Positions 52,444 to 60,984 of a stretch of 64,000 nucleotides of DNA are shown in pieces. This stretch comes from Enterocloster alcoholdehydrogenati (lineage in GTDB: Bacteria; Bacillota; Clostridia; Lachnospirales; Lachnospiraceae), in NCBI RefSeq assembly GCF_013282095.1, contig NZ_BLTJ01000003.1:62001-126000 (forward strand), in the 5' to 3' direction. Position 1 is the first letter of the stretch. The number at the start of each line of letters is the position of its first letter. The notes under the pieces are model-generated. The model was given only the letters and a program-made list of their open reading frames with translations. It was not told the DNA's origin and did no database searches. The translations under genes and the position numbers were made by a program.

Positions 52444-53033
52444 AAAGAGCCTCCTTTCTGCTGTTTTTCACGGCGCAGTGTGACCGCAACGCCAAGAGCG
52501 ATGCAAAACAGGATGATGATAACAGCGCTGACGCCGAAAATGTAATTTGCAATAAAGGCTGCCGCCATGATAATAAGAGGGCCGGCCTGTTTTTCCTTTA
52601 CGATACCTGATGACATTTCCCAGACCACCTCCATGATCACAGCGCCTACGCCGGACTGCATACCATTTAGCATCCATCCTACATATTGATTGGAACGGAA
52701 GGCAGTGTAGCAGAAGGAGATCAGAGACAGTATGGTAAAGGGAGGAATCACAGTAGCAAGTACAGAGGTGAGAACGCCAGGTATTCCCGCCAGCTTGTAG
52801 CCCACCACAATCGCCCCGTTGACAGCAATCGCTCCGGGGCAGGACTGGGCAATAGCCACCAGATCCAGCATTTCTTCCTCGTCGATCCAATGGTACTGAT
52901 CCACAAAGGTTTTTTTCATGAGGGTAACAATCACATAGCCGCCGCCAAAGGTAAAGGCGCTTAAGTAAAACGTGGAAATGAACAGTTTCCGAAGAATAAC
53001 GGAACGCGTTTCATGGTGTACAGTTGATTCCAT
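52440..53033 (-). CDS. chrA: Chromate transporter (ChrA half-size), first subunit
   Basis: A 197-residue partner of the previous protein, with FYLSAFTFGGGYVIVTLM and AIAQSCPGAIAVNGAIVVG. ATG at 53031-53033 is used because AAAAAGGAG is six bases before it. It is divergent from a LysR-type regulator, which probably controls the pair. Confidence 0.92.
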   Translation of the reverse strand: MESTVHHETRSVILRKLFISTFYLSAFTFGGGYVIVTLMKKTFVDQYHWIDEEEMLDLVAIAQSCPGAIAVNGAIVVGYKLAGIPGVLTSVLATVIPPFTILSLISFCYTAFRSNQYVGWMLNGMQSGVGAVIMEVVWEMSSGIVKEKQAGPLIIMAAAFIANYIFGVSAVIIILFCIALGVAVTLRREKQQKGGSL

Positions 53034-53073
53034 AGCAGACTCCTTTTTCATTGAAAATAATATTTGTCTGCCT

Positions 53074-53108
53074 GTTAATTTAACGCAGCTATTCCGTTAT
53101 ACGGCAAT
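53074..53108. promoter_or_regulatory. Candidate LysR-type operator region
   Basis: Two close inverted repeats lie in the 292-base gap between the ChrA and LysR genes: GTTAA-T-TTAAC (53074-53084) and ATTCCGT-TAT-ACGGCAAT (53091-53108, with a one-base slip). LysR proteins usually bind such divergent gaps. Confidence 0.4.
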
Positions 53109-53156
53109 TTATGCGGAAATATGGCTGCAATCTAACAGGCATTTTTACTATAAGGC

Positions 53157-53185
53157 TTGCAAACACATATGTAAAATACTATAAT
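53157..53185 (+). promoter_or_regulatory. Promoter of the LysR-family gene
   Basis: TTGCAA (53157-53162), 17 bases, TATAAT (53180-53185), in an AT-rich stretch. The leader to the start is about 135 bases with no evident structure. Confidence 0.6.
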
Positions 53186-53325
53186 ATTATAATCTATATA
53201 ATGAAAATATTATAAAAACTCAGACGGCCCGGCAGCACAGGAAAGAAAACAGCCCAAGGAACCGGGAAATAGGATACATTTACTGAGAAATAGTCTTTGG
53301 AGGGAAGAAAGGAAGAGGAAACAGG

Positions 53326-54240
53326 ATGACCCTGCGCCATTTAAGAATCTATGTTACAGTCTGTGAAACAGGCAGCATGACTGCAGCTGCAAAAAAGCTT
53401 TATATTGCCCAGCCTTCCATCAGTCTCGCTGTTTCAGAAATGGAGCGTTATTACGGCGTACGGCTGTTTGACCGGATTTCCCGACGCCTTTACATGACCG
53501 ACAGCGGGCGCCAGACCCTGGAATACGCCAGACACATTATCGCGCTGTTTGATGAGATGGAGCAGGGGATCCGCGGCGGCCGGTCGGCGGGAAGTCTGCG
53601 GGTCGGAGCCAGCATTACCATTGGTTCCTACCTGCTTCCGGGATATATTAAGGCGCTGAAGGAAGAATTTCCGACGCTGAAGGTTCAGGCAGCGGTGGGA
53701 AATTCCGGAACGATAGAGCAGAAGCTCCTGGAAAATGAGATCGATATAGGCATCATCGAGGGAACCATTCACAGCCCTTATATCCAGTGTGAAACATTTC
53801 CGGGGGATAAACTGATATTTATCTGTCCTCCAGATCATCCGTTTGCCAAAAAGACATTGGGATCTGCGGAATGCCTGGTGGGACAGGAGATGATTCTGCG
53901 GGAGAAAGGCAGCGCCAGCCGGGAGATTTTTGAGGGGATCCTGGCGGCCAGGGAAATTTCTGTTCAGCCCTTGTGGGAGAGCGTCAGCAATCAGGTTCTC
54001 CTTGAAGGCGTAAAGGCGGGGCTGGGGCTGTCCCTTTTGCCCAACTATCTGGTGCGGGCTGGCTTAGAGGCTGGAGAGATCAGTAAATTTTCCATCAGGG
54101 GGCTGGAACTAGCCAGAAAGTTTTCCATTATATACCATAAAAATAAATTTCTTACAAGAGAGGCTCAGACGCTGATTGGTATGGTGATTTCTGGAAACGG
54201 CAGGAGAGGGAACGATGGAAACAAGGAGAAATCTCTCTGA
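53326..54240 (+). CDS. LysR-family transcriptional regulator
   Basis: A 304-residue LysR protein: N-terminal winged helix (LRIYVTVCETGSMTAAAKKLYIAQPSIS in pieces, then LFDRISRRLYMTDSG) and a C-terminal effector domain (LRVGASITIGSYLLPGYI; VKAGLGLSLLPNYLV). It probably regulates the divergent ChrA pair. No other nearby target is evident. Confidence 0.92.
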   Translation: MTLRHLRIYVTVCETGSMTAAAKKLYIAQPSISLAVSEMERYYGVRLFDRISRRLYMTDSGRQTLEYARHIIALFDEMEQGIRGGRSAGSLRVGASITIGSYLLPGYIKALKEEFPTLKVQAAVGNSGTIEQKLLENEIDIGIIEGTIHSPYIQCETFPGDKLIFICPPDHPFAKKTLGSAECLVGQEMILREKGSASREIFEGILAAREISVQPLWESVSNQVLLEGVKAGLGLSLLPNYLVRAGLEAGEISKFSIRGLELARKFSIIYHKNKFLTREAQTLIGMVISGNGRRGNDGNKEKSL

Positions 54241-54443
54241 TCTTAAGGAAACCGCCTGTGGATCATGAGCTTACCTTAAGCTATGTGCATTGCGGAAAAT
54301 CAGCCGGAGACGTACCATAGCCGGAAACACTGGCAAAGCTTTTGTAAAGGGAGCCGGGAGGCTCCCAATATGATCTGTCTGTTTCCTCCATCCGCCCCAA
54401 CCAAAACTTATTCTTTTTACCAGTATAAAAACTTGACATTTTA

Positions 54444-54452
54444 TGGTATACT
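54444..54452 (+). promoter_or_regulatory. Extended -10 promoter of the Wzt gene
   Basis: TGG-TATACT (TATACT 54447-54452) without a good -35 at the normal distance; a TTGACA at 54433 is too close to serve. It gives wzt its own promoter after the inserted genes. The rest of the gap 54241-54504 shows only a GGGAGCC/GGCTCCC hairpin (54349-54366) without a T-run. Confidence 0.5.
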
Positions 54453-54504
54453 TATGCCTAAAGTGGAAAACTATGCAGTCATGTGACTAGATATGGAGAT
54501 AGAT

Positions 54505-55956
54505 ATGGAAGTTAGAGAACAGGAAAATGCCATCAGCGTCCGGGACGTGACCAAGGTGTACCGGCTGTATGATAAGCCCGTTGACCGGTTAAAGGAGTCA
54601 GTAAGTTTTTCTCATAAGAATTACCACAGGGATTTTTATGCGTTAAGCGGCCTTTCCTTTGAGGTAAAGAAAGGCGAGACAGTGGGGATCATCGGAACGA
54701 ATGGCTCCGGCAAATCTACGATCCTAAAGATCATTACCGGCGTACTGACTCCCACCACGGGACAGGTGGATGTAAACGGAAAGATTTCCGCTCTTTTGGA
54801 ACTTGGAGCCGGTTTTAATATGGACTATACCGGAATTGAAAATATATATATGAACGGTACCATGATGGGCTACACCAGAAAAGAGATGGATGCCAAGCTT
54901 CAGGATATCCTGGAGTTTGCGGAGATCGGGGACTTTGTGCATCAGCCGGTAAAGACCTATTCCAGCGGTATGTTCGTCCGTCTGGCATTTGCGCTTGCCA
55001 TCAATGTGGATCCTGAGATCCTGATCGTGGATGAGGCTTTGTCTGTGGGCGATGTGTTTTTCCAGTCCAAATGCTACCGCCGTATGGAGGAAATCCGCAA
55101 AAAGGGTACTACCATACTGATGGTAACTCATGATATGGGGAGTATTATCAAGTACTGCGATCGGGTGGTTCTGCTTCACAAGGGCGAGTTTATTGCTCAG
55201 GGGCCGGCTGGCAGGGTAGTGGATATGTATAAGAAGATTCTGGCCGGAAAACTGGAGGATCTGAAGGCAGAGCTGGAAGCACAGAGGACGGCTGCTGTTT
55301 CTGAGGCGGCCCCTTCCGGGGAAAATGCAGACGCAGGCCGGAGCGGAGGCTTGCTTTCTGACTTTTTTGGCGGCATGGATGTGGACAGCCTTGTGGCGGA
55401 CCAGGTTGCAAAGAAGGAATTTCTTTCCGGGGACGGCGCGGGTTCTGCCCCGGCGGCTTACAAAGGTCTCATGCGCGATCAGCTGACCATCAATGCCGAC
55501 CGTACGGAATACGGCGATGGCCGGGCAGAGATTTATGATCTGGGCCTGATTGATGCCAGAGGAAACATTACGAACCTTCTCCTTAAGGGAGAGGAATTTA
55601 CCATCCGTGAGCGCATTCGTTTCCACGCGGATATTCCGGCCCCTATTTTTACCTATACGATCAAGGACAAAAAGGGAACGGAGCTTACGGGAACCAATAC
55701 CATGTTTGAGGGCGCGGACATCAAGCCTGTAAAGAACGGGGACGAATATGTAGTGGAATTTACCCAGAAAATGACTCTTCAGGGAGGAGAGTACCTTCTG
55801 AGTATGAGCTGCACCGGCTTTGAGGCGGGAGAGCACGTGGTATATCACCGCCTTTATGATGTGACGAACCTTACGGTGATCTCCAATAAAAATACCGTTG
55901 GCATCTACGACATGGAGTCCCAGGTAAAAGCGGAAAAGAGGAACACAGATGAATGA
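54505..55956 (+). CDS. wzt: Polysaccharide ABC exporter ATPase with C-terminal sugar-binding domain (Wzt type)
   Basis: A 483-residue ATPase. The Walker A GTNGSGKST, signature YSSGMFVRLAFALA and Walker B ILIVDEALSVGD are present in the first 240 residues. A linker is followed by a C-terminal beta-domain (about 335-470) like the Wzt_C domain that in E. coli O9a recognises the chain-end cap. ATG 54505 follows GGAG by six bases; ATG 54493 has no site. It overlaps the next gene by eight bases, which strongly suggests coupled expression with the ruler-like protein. Confidence 0.93.
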   Translation: MEVREQENAISVRDVTKVYRLYDKPVDRLKESVSFSHKNYHRDFYALSGLSFEVKKGETVGIIGTNGSGKSTILKIITGVLTPTTGQVDVNGKISALLELGAGFNMDYTGIENIYMNGTMMGYTRKEMDAKLQDILEFAEIGDFVHQPVKTYSSGMFVRLAFALAINVDPEILIVDEALSVGDVFFQSKCYRRMEEIRKKGTTILMVTHDMGSIIKYCDRVVLLHKGEFIAQGPAGRVVDMYKKILAGKLEDLKAELEAQRTAAVSEAAPSGENADAGRSGGLLSDFFGGMDVDSLVADQVAKKEFLSGDGAGSAPAAYKGLMRDQLTINADRTEYGDGRAEIYDLGLIDARGNITNLLLKGEEFTIRERIRFHADIPAPIFTYTIKDKKGTELTGTNTMFEGADIKPVKNGDEYVVEFTQKMTLQGGEYLLSMSCTGFEAGEHVVYHRLYDVTNLTVISNKNTVGIYDMESQVKAEKRNTDE

Positions 55957-58900
55957 TATAAGCTATGAGATCCTGGATCTCTTTAAAAAATACGGCTCTG
56001 ACGAGACGGCGATTCAGGCCATTCTTGAAAATGACAACCGGCCGGAGGTTCTCTATGCTCTTTCTGACATCCGCCAGAACCTGATTGACTGGATGGATCT
56101 TAAGGGCTGCAAAGAGGTGCTTCAGCTTAGCTCAGGATATGGAGCCCTTACGGGCCTTCTGGCAAAGCGCTGCGGCCATGTGACCGTGACAGACAGACTG
56201 GATGAAAATCTGGCGGTTAATGAACAGAGAAACAGCGCAGAAACGAATATTTCCTATATAAAGCAGGCACAGTGGGAAAAGGAAAAAAGCGGGAAACAGG
56301 CCGCCTTTGATCTGGTGATTGCAGAGGCGTCCCGGCCGGATATGGATCTGGTTTCATTCGTAAAGGAGGCGGCTGGATACTTAAATGATACGGGACGCCT
56401 GCTGTTTTCCTGTGAAAATGCACTGGGGCTCTGCTTTTTATCCGGCGCGGTCCATGATGAGGAGGAGAGTGCTTTTACCAGGGGAGAACTGGAGGCGGCT
56501 TTTCGGGAGGCAGACCTTGCAAAGGTTGATTTTTATTATCCGATGCCGGAGTATAAGCGGGCGCAGACCGTTTACTCGGACCGATATCTGCCTGGAAAAG
56601 GCGATATTCCCCATGTGACGGCTGTTTATGACCGTCAGCGCTGGGCCTGTATCCATGAGGATGAGATTTCCGATAAGCTGGTTCAGGAAAACGCCTTTGG
56701 CCTTTTTGCCAATGCCTATCTGGCGGTGGCTTCTAAGGCTTCGGTGTCCTTTCAGACGGTTTTTGCAAAATATAACCGCACCAGAAAGCCGCAGTTTCAG
56801 ATCCGCACCAGAATACTGGAAGAAAATGGAAAACCATACGTAGAAAAGGCGGCTCTGACCCAGGAGTCCTCATCCCACATCACCTCTATGGAGGAAAAAT
56901 ATAAAAAACTGTCGGCTGTAAACCAGGAAATCCGCGTGCTGGAGCCTTATTTTACAGAGGATAAAAAGGCGGTGCGCTTTGCTTTCCTGACGGGGAAAAC
57001 CCTGGCAGAGGAGCTGGGAGAGCAGATCCGTGGAAAAAGGGCACCGGTTAGAGCCATTGAGGCTGCGATGGAGACGGTGTTTGGAATGGCAAAGGTGCGC
57101 AAAGAGCCCTTTGAGGTGACGCCGGAGTTTCTTGAGGTGTTTGGAAGAGAACAGGAGGGGGAAGGCCAGGAAACCTCTCTGGCAGAGAAACTGTCAAGAT
57201 TTTCTGATGCCTCCTATGAAGTCAGCAATATTGACGGCCTGTTTGAAAATCTGATGACCAGTGAAGGGAAGCTTTACTGCCTGGACTACGAGTGGGTCTT
57301 TGATTTTCCAGTGCCGGCAGGTTTTGTGCGATACCGCAGCCTGGTTTATTTCTACTATAAGTATGAAGGGCTGATGTCCTATGAAAATGCGGCAGAGTTC
57401 TTACGGGAGTTCCGCATTGACGGGGATACGGCCGCTTTGTATGCCGCCATGGAAGAGTCCTTCCAGTCCTGGGTACACGGCGACGGCACACAGGGCTATA
57501 TGGGCAATTACAGGCAGCGCCTGGTAACGCTGGAAGAGTTAAAGGCTCAGGAGAAGGAACTGGCCCAGGCCAGGGATCGGATCAATCAGCTTCAGGAAGA
57601 GGTGGAGGAGCGCAACATCCAGATCAAGAAGGATCAGGAGATCCTGCGCCTTACCAATAATCATGTTAAGAATCTTGAAATCATGATCCGGGATCTGCGC
57701 CATGAGATCGATGAGCTGGGCAAGCTGGCAACCTATCTCAACGGCCACGAAGCGTTCATATACAAGCTCCGCCGTAAGCTGGGCGTTCAGGTAAACCGGG
57801 CCTTCCCCAGGGGAACGAGAAAACGGAAAGTTTTAAACTACTGTTTTCATACCGTGCGCCATCCGGCACAATATATAAAGATGTATGCAACGAAAGAGGG
57901 ACGCAACCGGATCGAGGGGGATTTCAAGATCGGCGAAGGCTATTTAACAGGCGGCCGTCTCTCCTTCCCGCAGTATCCCGGCGAAGGAAAAGAGGGGCCG
58001 GACGGCTGGGAAGGGCCTCTGGTGTCCATTGTGATCCCCTGCTACAACCAGATCCATTATACCTATGCCTGCCTTCAGTCCATTCTGGAGTGTACAAAGG
58101 ATGTGACCTATGAGGTTATTATTGCAGATGACGTTTCCACCGATGCTACCGCTGAGATCGGCAAATTTGCGGACGGTCTGGTGATCTGCCGCAACAAGAC
58201 GAATCAGGGCTTTTTAAGGAACTGCAATCAGGCGGCAAAGGCGGCCAGAGGCAAATACATCATGTTTTTAAATAATGATACCAAGGTGACGGAAGGGTGG
58301 CTTTCTTCTCTGGTAACGCTGATCGAGTCAGATCCTTCCATCGGTATGGTGGGCTCCAAGCTTGTGTATCCCGACGGACGGCTTCAGGAGGCGGGCGGTA
58401 TTCTCTGGAGCGATGGATCTGGCTGGAACTACGGCCGCCTGGACGACCCGAATAAGGCGGAATATAATTATGTTAAGGATGTGGATTATATATCCGGCGC
58501 TGCCATTCTGCTGTCTGTTAGGCTGTGGAAGCAGATTGGAGGCTTTGATGAGCGGTTTGCGCCTGCGTACTGTGAAGATTCCGATCTTGCCTTTGAGGTG
58601 AGAAAAGCCGGTCTGCGGGTAGTGTATCAGCCGCTGTCTAAGGTGATTCATTTTGAAGGCGTGTCCAATGGCACGGATGTAAACGGCACAGGCCTGAAAC
58701 GGTATCAGGTGGAAAACAGCAGAAAACTCCGGGAAAAATGGGCGGATGAGTTTAAGAAACAGAGCGTCAATGACGGCAGTCCCAATCCTTTCAGAGCCAG
58801 AGAGCGCAGTCAGGGCAAGAAGGTAATCCTGGTAGTAGACCATTATGTGCCTACCTTTGATAAGGACGCAGGTTCCAAAACCACCTATCAGTATCTGAAA

Positions 58901-59932
58901 ATGTTCTTAAAAAAGGGATATGTGGTTAAATTCCTGGGAGATAATTTCCTCCATGAAGAGCCGTATTCCACGATGCTGCAGCAGATGGGAATTGAAATTC
59001 TTTACGGAGATGAGTGGGCTTGCGGTATCTGGGACTGGTTAAAGAAGAATGGGGATGAGATTGATTTCGCTTACTTAAACCGTCCTCACATTGCCACCAA
59101 ATATGTGGACTTTATTAAGGAAAATACAAATATCAAGGTGATCTACTACGGCCATGACCTTCATTTCCTGCGTCTGGGCCGGGAGTATGAACTGACTGGA
59201 GATATAAGCATCAAGCGGGAGGCGGATTACTGGAGAGCCATCGAGCTTTCCATGATGCGCAAGGCGGAGGTTTCCTACTACCCGTCTTATGTGGAGATCG
59301 ACGCTATCCATCAGATCGATCCTGAGATTCCGGCAAAGGCCATTACTGCCTATGTATACGATGAATTTCTGACTGATATCAGGGAGGACTTTGAAAAGAG
59401 GGAGGGACTGCTGTTTGTAGGCGGTTTCGCCCATCCGCCGAATGCGGACGCGGTCCTGTGGTTTGCAAGGGAAATTTTCCCAGAGATCCGTAAAAAGCTG
59501 CCGGATGTGAATTTCTATGTAGTCGGTTCCAAGGTAATGGATGAGATAAAAGCGCTGGAGCAGCCGGGAAACGGCATCATTATCAAGGGCTTTGTCAGTG
59601 AGGAAGAGCTGGCCAGACTTTACTCTGTCTGCAGGGTGGTGGTAGTGCCTCTGCGGTACGGTGCCGGTGTAAAGGGCAAAGTGGTAGAAGCCCTCTACAA
59701 TGGAGCGCCCATTGTCACAACCAGTACAGGAGCAGAAGGAATTCCGGAGGTGGAAACTGTTCTGGAGACGGAAAACGATCCCCAGGCATTTGCCGAGAAG
59801 ACAGCCGCCCTCTACAGCGACCCCGCCCGCTGCCGTCAGATGTGTCTTGCGGCCCAGGACTATATAAAGAAACACTTCAGCCTGGAAAGCGCCTGGAAAG
59901 TCATAGAAAAAGACTTTTCGCGACAGCGATAA
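55949..59932 (+). CDS. WbdD-like methyltransferase/kinase-like/coiled-coil protein fused to two glycosyltransferases
   Basis: A 1327-residue protein. (1) 1-225: SAM methyltransferase (VLQLSSGYGALTGLLA, VTVTDR). (2) About 250-510: a kinase-like region with D429-x4-N434 (NIDGLFENLM) and LDYEW (Asp446, Glu448), like HxDxxxxN and DFG loops. (3) About 520-595: a coiled coil. (4) About 690-930: GT2 (VSIVIPCYNQ, ADDVSTDAT, FLNNDTKV). (5) About 957-1327: a GT-B domain (ILVVDHYVPTFD; VPLRYGAGVKGKVVEAL). Parts 1-3 follow the order of E. coli WbdD, which caps and measures O-antigen chains. It overlaps wzt by eight bases. The kinase assignment rests on short motifs; the usual ATP-binding Lys was not located. 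Confidence 0.82.
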   Translation: MNDISYEILDLFKKYGSDETAIQAILENDNRPEVLYALSDIRQNLIDWMDLKGCKEVLQLSSGYGALTGLLAKRCGHVTVTDRLDENLAVNEQRNSAETNISYIKQAQWEKEKSGKQAAFDLVIAEASRPDMDLVSFVKEAAGYLNDTGRLLFSCENALGLCFLSGAVHDEEESAFTRGELEAAFREADLAKVDFYYPMPEYKRAQTVYSDRYLPGKGDIPHVTAVYDRQRWACIHEDEISDKLVQENAFGLFANAYLAVASKASVSFQTVFAKYNRTRKPQFQIRTRILEENGKPYVEKAALTQESSSHITSMEEKYKKLSAVNQEIRVLEPYFTEDKKAVRFAFLTGKTLAEELGEQIRGKRAPVRAIEAAMETVFGMAKVRKEPFEVTPEFLEVFGREQEGEGQETSLAEKLSRFSDASYEVSNIDGLFENLMTSEGKLYCLDYEWVFDFPVPAGFVRYRSLVYFYYKYEGLMSYENAAEFLREFRIDGDTAALYAAMEESFQSWVHGDGTQGYMGNYRQRLVTLEELKAQEKELAQARDRINQLQEEVEERNIQIKKDQEILRLTNNHVKNLEIMIRDLRHEIDELGKLATYLNGHEAFIYKLRRKLGVQVNRAFPRGTRKRKVLNYCFHTVRHPAQYIKMYATKEGRNRIEGDFKIGEGYLTGGRLSFPQYPGEGKEGPDGWEGPLVSIVIPCYNQIHYTYACLQSILECTKDVTYEVIIADDVSTDATAEIGKFADGLVICRNKTNQGFLRNCNQAAKAARGKYIMFLNNDTKVTEGWLSSLVTLIESDPSIGMVGSKLVYPDGRLQEAGGILWSDGSGWNYGRLDDPNKAEYNYVKDVDYISGAAILLSVRLWKQIGGFDERFAPAYCEDSDLAFEVRKAGLRVVYQPLSKVIHFEGVSNGTDVNGTGLKRYQVENSRKLREKWADEFKKQSVNDGSPNPFRARERSQGKKVILVVDHYVPTFDKDAGSKTTYQYLKMFLKKGYVVKFLGDNFLHEEPYSTMLQQMGIEILYGDEWACGIWDWLKKNGDEIDFAYLNRPHIATKYVDFIKENTNIKVIYYGHDLHFLRLGREYELTGDISIKREADYWRAIELSMMRKAEVSYYPSYVEIDAIHQIDPEIPAKAITAYVYDEFLTDIREDFEKREGLLFVGGFAHPPNADAVLWFAREIFPEIRKKLPDVNFYVVGSKVMDEIKALEQPGNGIIIKGFVSEEELARLYSVCRVVVVPLRYGAGVKGKVVEALYNGAPIVTTSTGAEGIPEVETVLETENDPQAFAEKTAALYSDPARCRQMCLAAQDYIKKHFSLESAWKVIEKDFSRQR

Positions 59933-59940
59933 GCAGTGCA

Positions 59941-60004
59941 GCCATACAGGCTTACGCTGCCAAAAGCAAGCTCGCTTGCTTTTGGCGGTGAAAGCCTGTA
60001 TGGC
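59941..60004. repeat. Long imperfect palindrome after the 1327-residue gene
   Basis: Arms of 30 bases (59941-59970 and 59975-60004) match perfectly over 13 outer and 12 inner bases, with a five-base internal loop and a CTCG tip. There is no T-run, so it is more like a mobile palindromic repeat or RNA-stabilising hairpin than a terminator. Confidence 0.8.
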
Positions 60005-60187
60005 TATAGGGCGCAAGCCCGCGACCGAGGAAACGCACTGCGTTTTCGAGGTTGGCGCTGCGAACTGGCGTCAGAGAAGCAGGCTCGCTTGCTTTTGGCG
60101 GTGAAAGCCTGTATGGCTATAGGGCGCAAGCCCGTGACCGAGGAAACGCACTGCGTTTTCGAGGTTGGCACCGCGAACTGGCGTCAG
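59970..60187. repeat. Two-copy 105-bp direct repeat, 113-bp period
   Basis: Copy 1 is 59970-60074 and copy 2 is 60083-60187; they differ at about three positions. Each starts GCTCGCTTGCTTTTGGCGG and ends GCGAACTGGCGTCAG, and each holds an AAACGCA/TGCGTTT inverted repeat. The repeat fills the 297-base gap 59933-60229 except for the next gene's RBS. No gene is seen in it, though all frames through one reading are open. Confidence 0.9.
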
Positions 60188-60229
60188 TTCCCACAAAAAA
60201 CCAACTCAAACAAACAGGAGGATCCCACA

Positions 60230-60937
60230 ATGCAGGCAATACTTCTGGCCGGAGGCCTTGGAACCCGGCTCCGCAGCGTAGTAAGCGACCGGCCAAAGCC
60301 AATGGCTCTCATACAGGAAAAGCCCTTCATGGAATACGTCACCAGGGAACTGGTGCGAAATGGTGTCACAGACATCATTTTTGCCGTAGGCTACAAAGGT
60401 TCCATGGTGGAAGAACATTTTAAAGATGGAAATGCTTTCGGTTTCCGCGCCTCCTACGCTTATGAAGAGACGCTCTTAGGCACAGCCGGAGCCATCAAAA
60501 ACGCAGGAAGATACATTACTGAGGATTGTTTTTTCGTCCTCAATGCAGACACATTTTACCAGATTGATTATACAAGGCTGGTAAGGCAGCAGAACGAACA
60601 GAAACTGGACATGGCTCTGGTTCTGCGCAGAGTTCCTGACGTATCCCGCTATGGTCAGGCGGTCTTAGATGAAAACGGAATCCTTACAGGCTTCAACGAA
60701 AAAACGGAAGCAGCAAGACCCGGCACCATCAACGGCGGCATTTACCTGATGAAGAGAAGCCTTCTTGATGAGATTCCGGAGGGAAAGGTATCTCTGGAAA
60801 ACGACCGGATTCCCTGCTGGCTTTTGGAAGGAAAGCGTCTGGGCGGCTTTGTAAATGACGGCTATTTTATTGATATCGGTATCCCGGAGGCCTATTTCCA
60901 GTTCCAGAAGGATGTGGAGACAGGAGTTGTCCGGTAG
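60230..60937 (+). CDS. hddC: Heptose-1-phosphate guanylyltransferase-like nucleotidyltransferase
   Basis: A 235-residue nucleotidyltransferase: ILLAGGLGTRLRSVVSDRPKPMA, then ETLLGTAGAIKNAG, FFVLNADTFY and NGGIYLMKRSLL, ending FIDIGIPEAYFQFQ. This matches HddC-type GDP-D-glycero-alpha-D-manno-heptose synthases, and the three neighbours complete that pathway. ATG 60230 follows ACAGGAGGA. A longer in-frame reading back through the repeat is not a real start. Confidence 0.88.
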   Translation: MQAILLAGGLGTRLRSVVSDRPKPMALIQEKPFMEYVTRELVRNGVTDIIFAVGYKGSMVEEHFKDGNAFGFRASYAYEETLLGTAGAIKNAGRYITEDCFFVLNADTFYQIDYTRLVRQQNEQKLDMALVLRRVPDVSRYGQAVLDENGILTGFNEKTEAARPGTINGGIYLMKRSLLDEIPEGKVSLENDRIPCWLLEGKRLGGFVNDGYFIDIGIPEAYFQFQKDVETGVVR

Positions 60938-60984
60938 AACACCGGAAAAAGCCGGATATCAGGCAGACAAGAGAGGAGTAAGCT

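Noticed and set aside
54283-54486. A 67-codon frame between the LysR gene and wzt
   Set aside because: No RBS, no conserved features, and it covers the extended -10 promoter of wzt.
59936-60229. Upstream in-frame extension of the hddC gene through the direct repeats
   Set aside because: The extension is repeat-encoded, not like any nucleotidyltransferase N-terminus, and ATG 60230 has a strong RBS with the normal family start.
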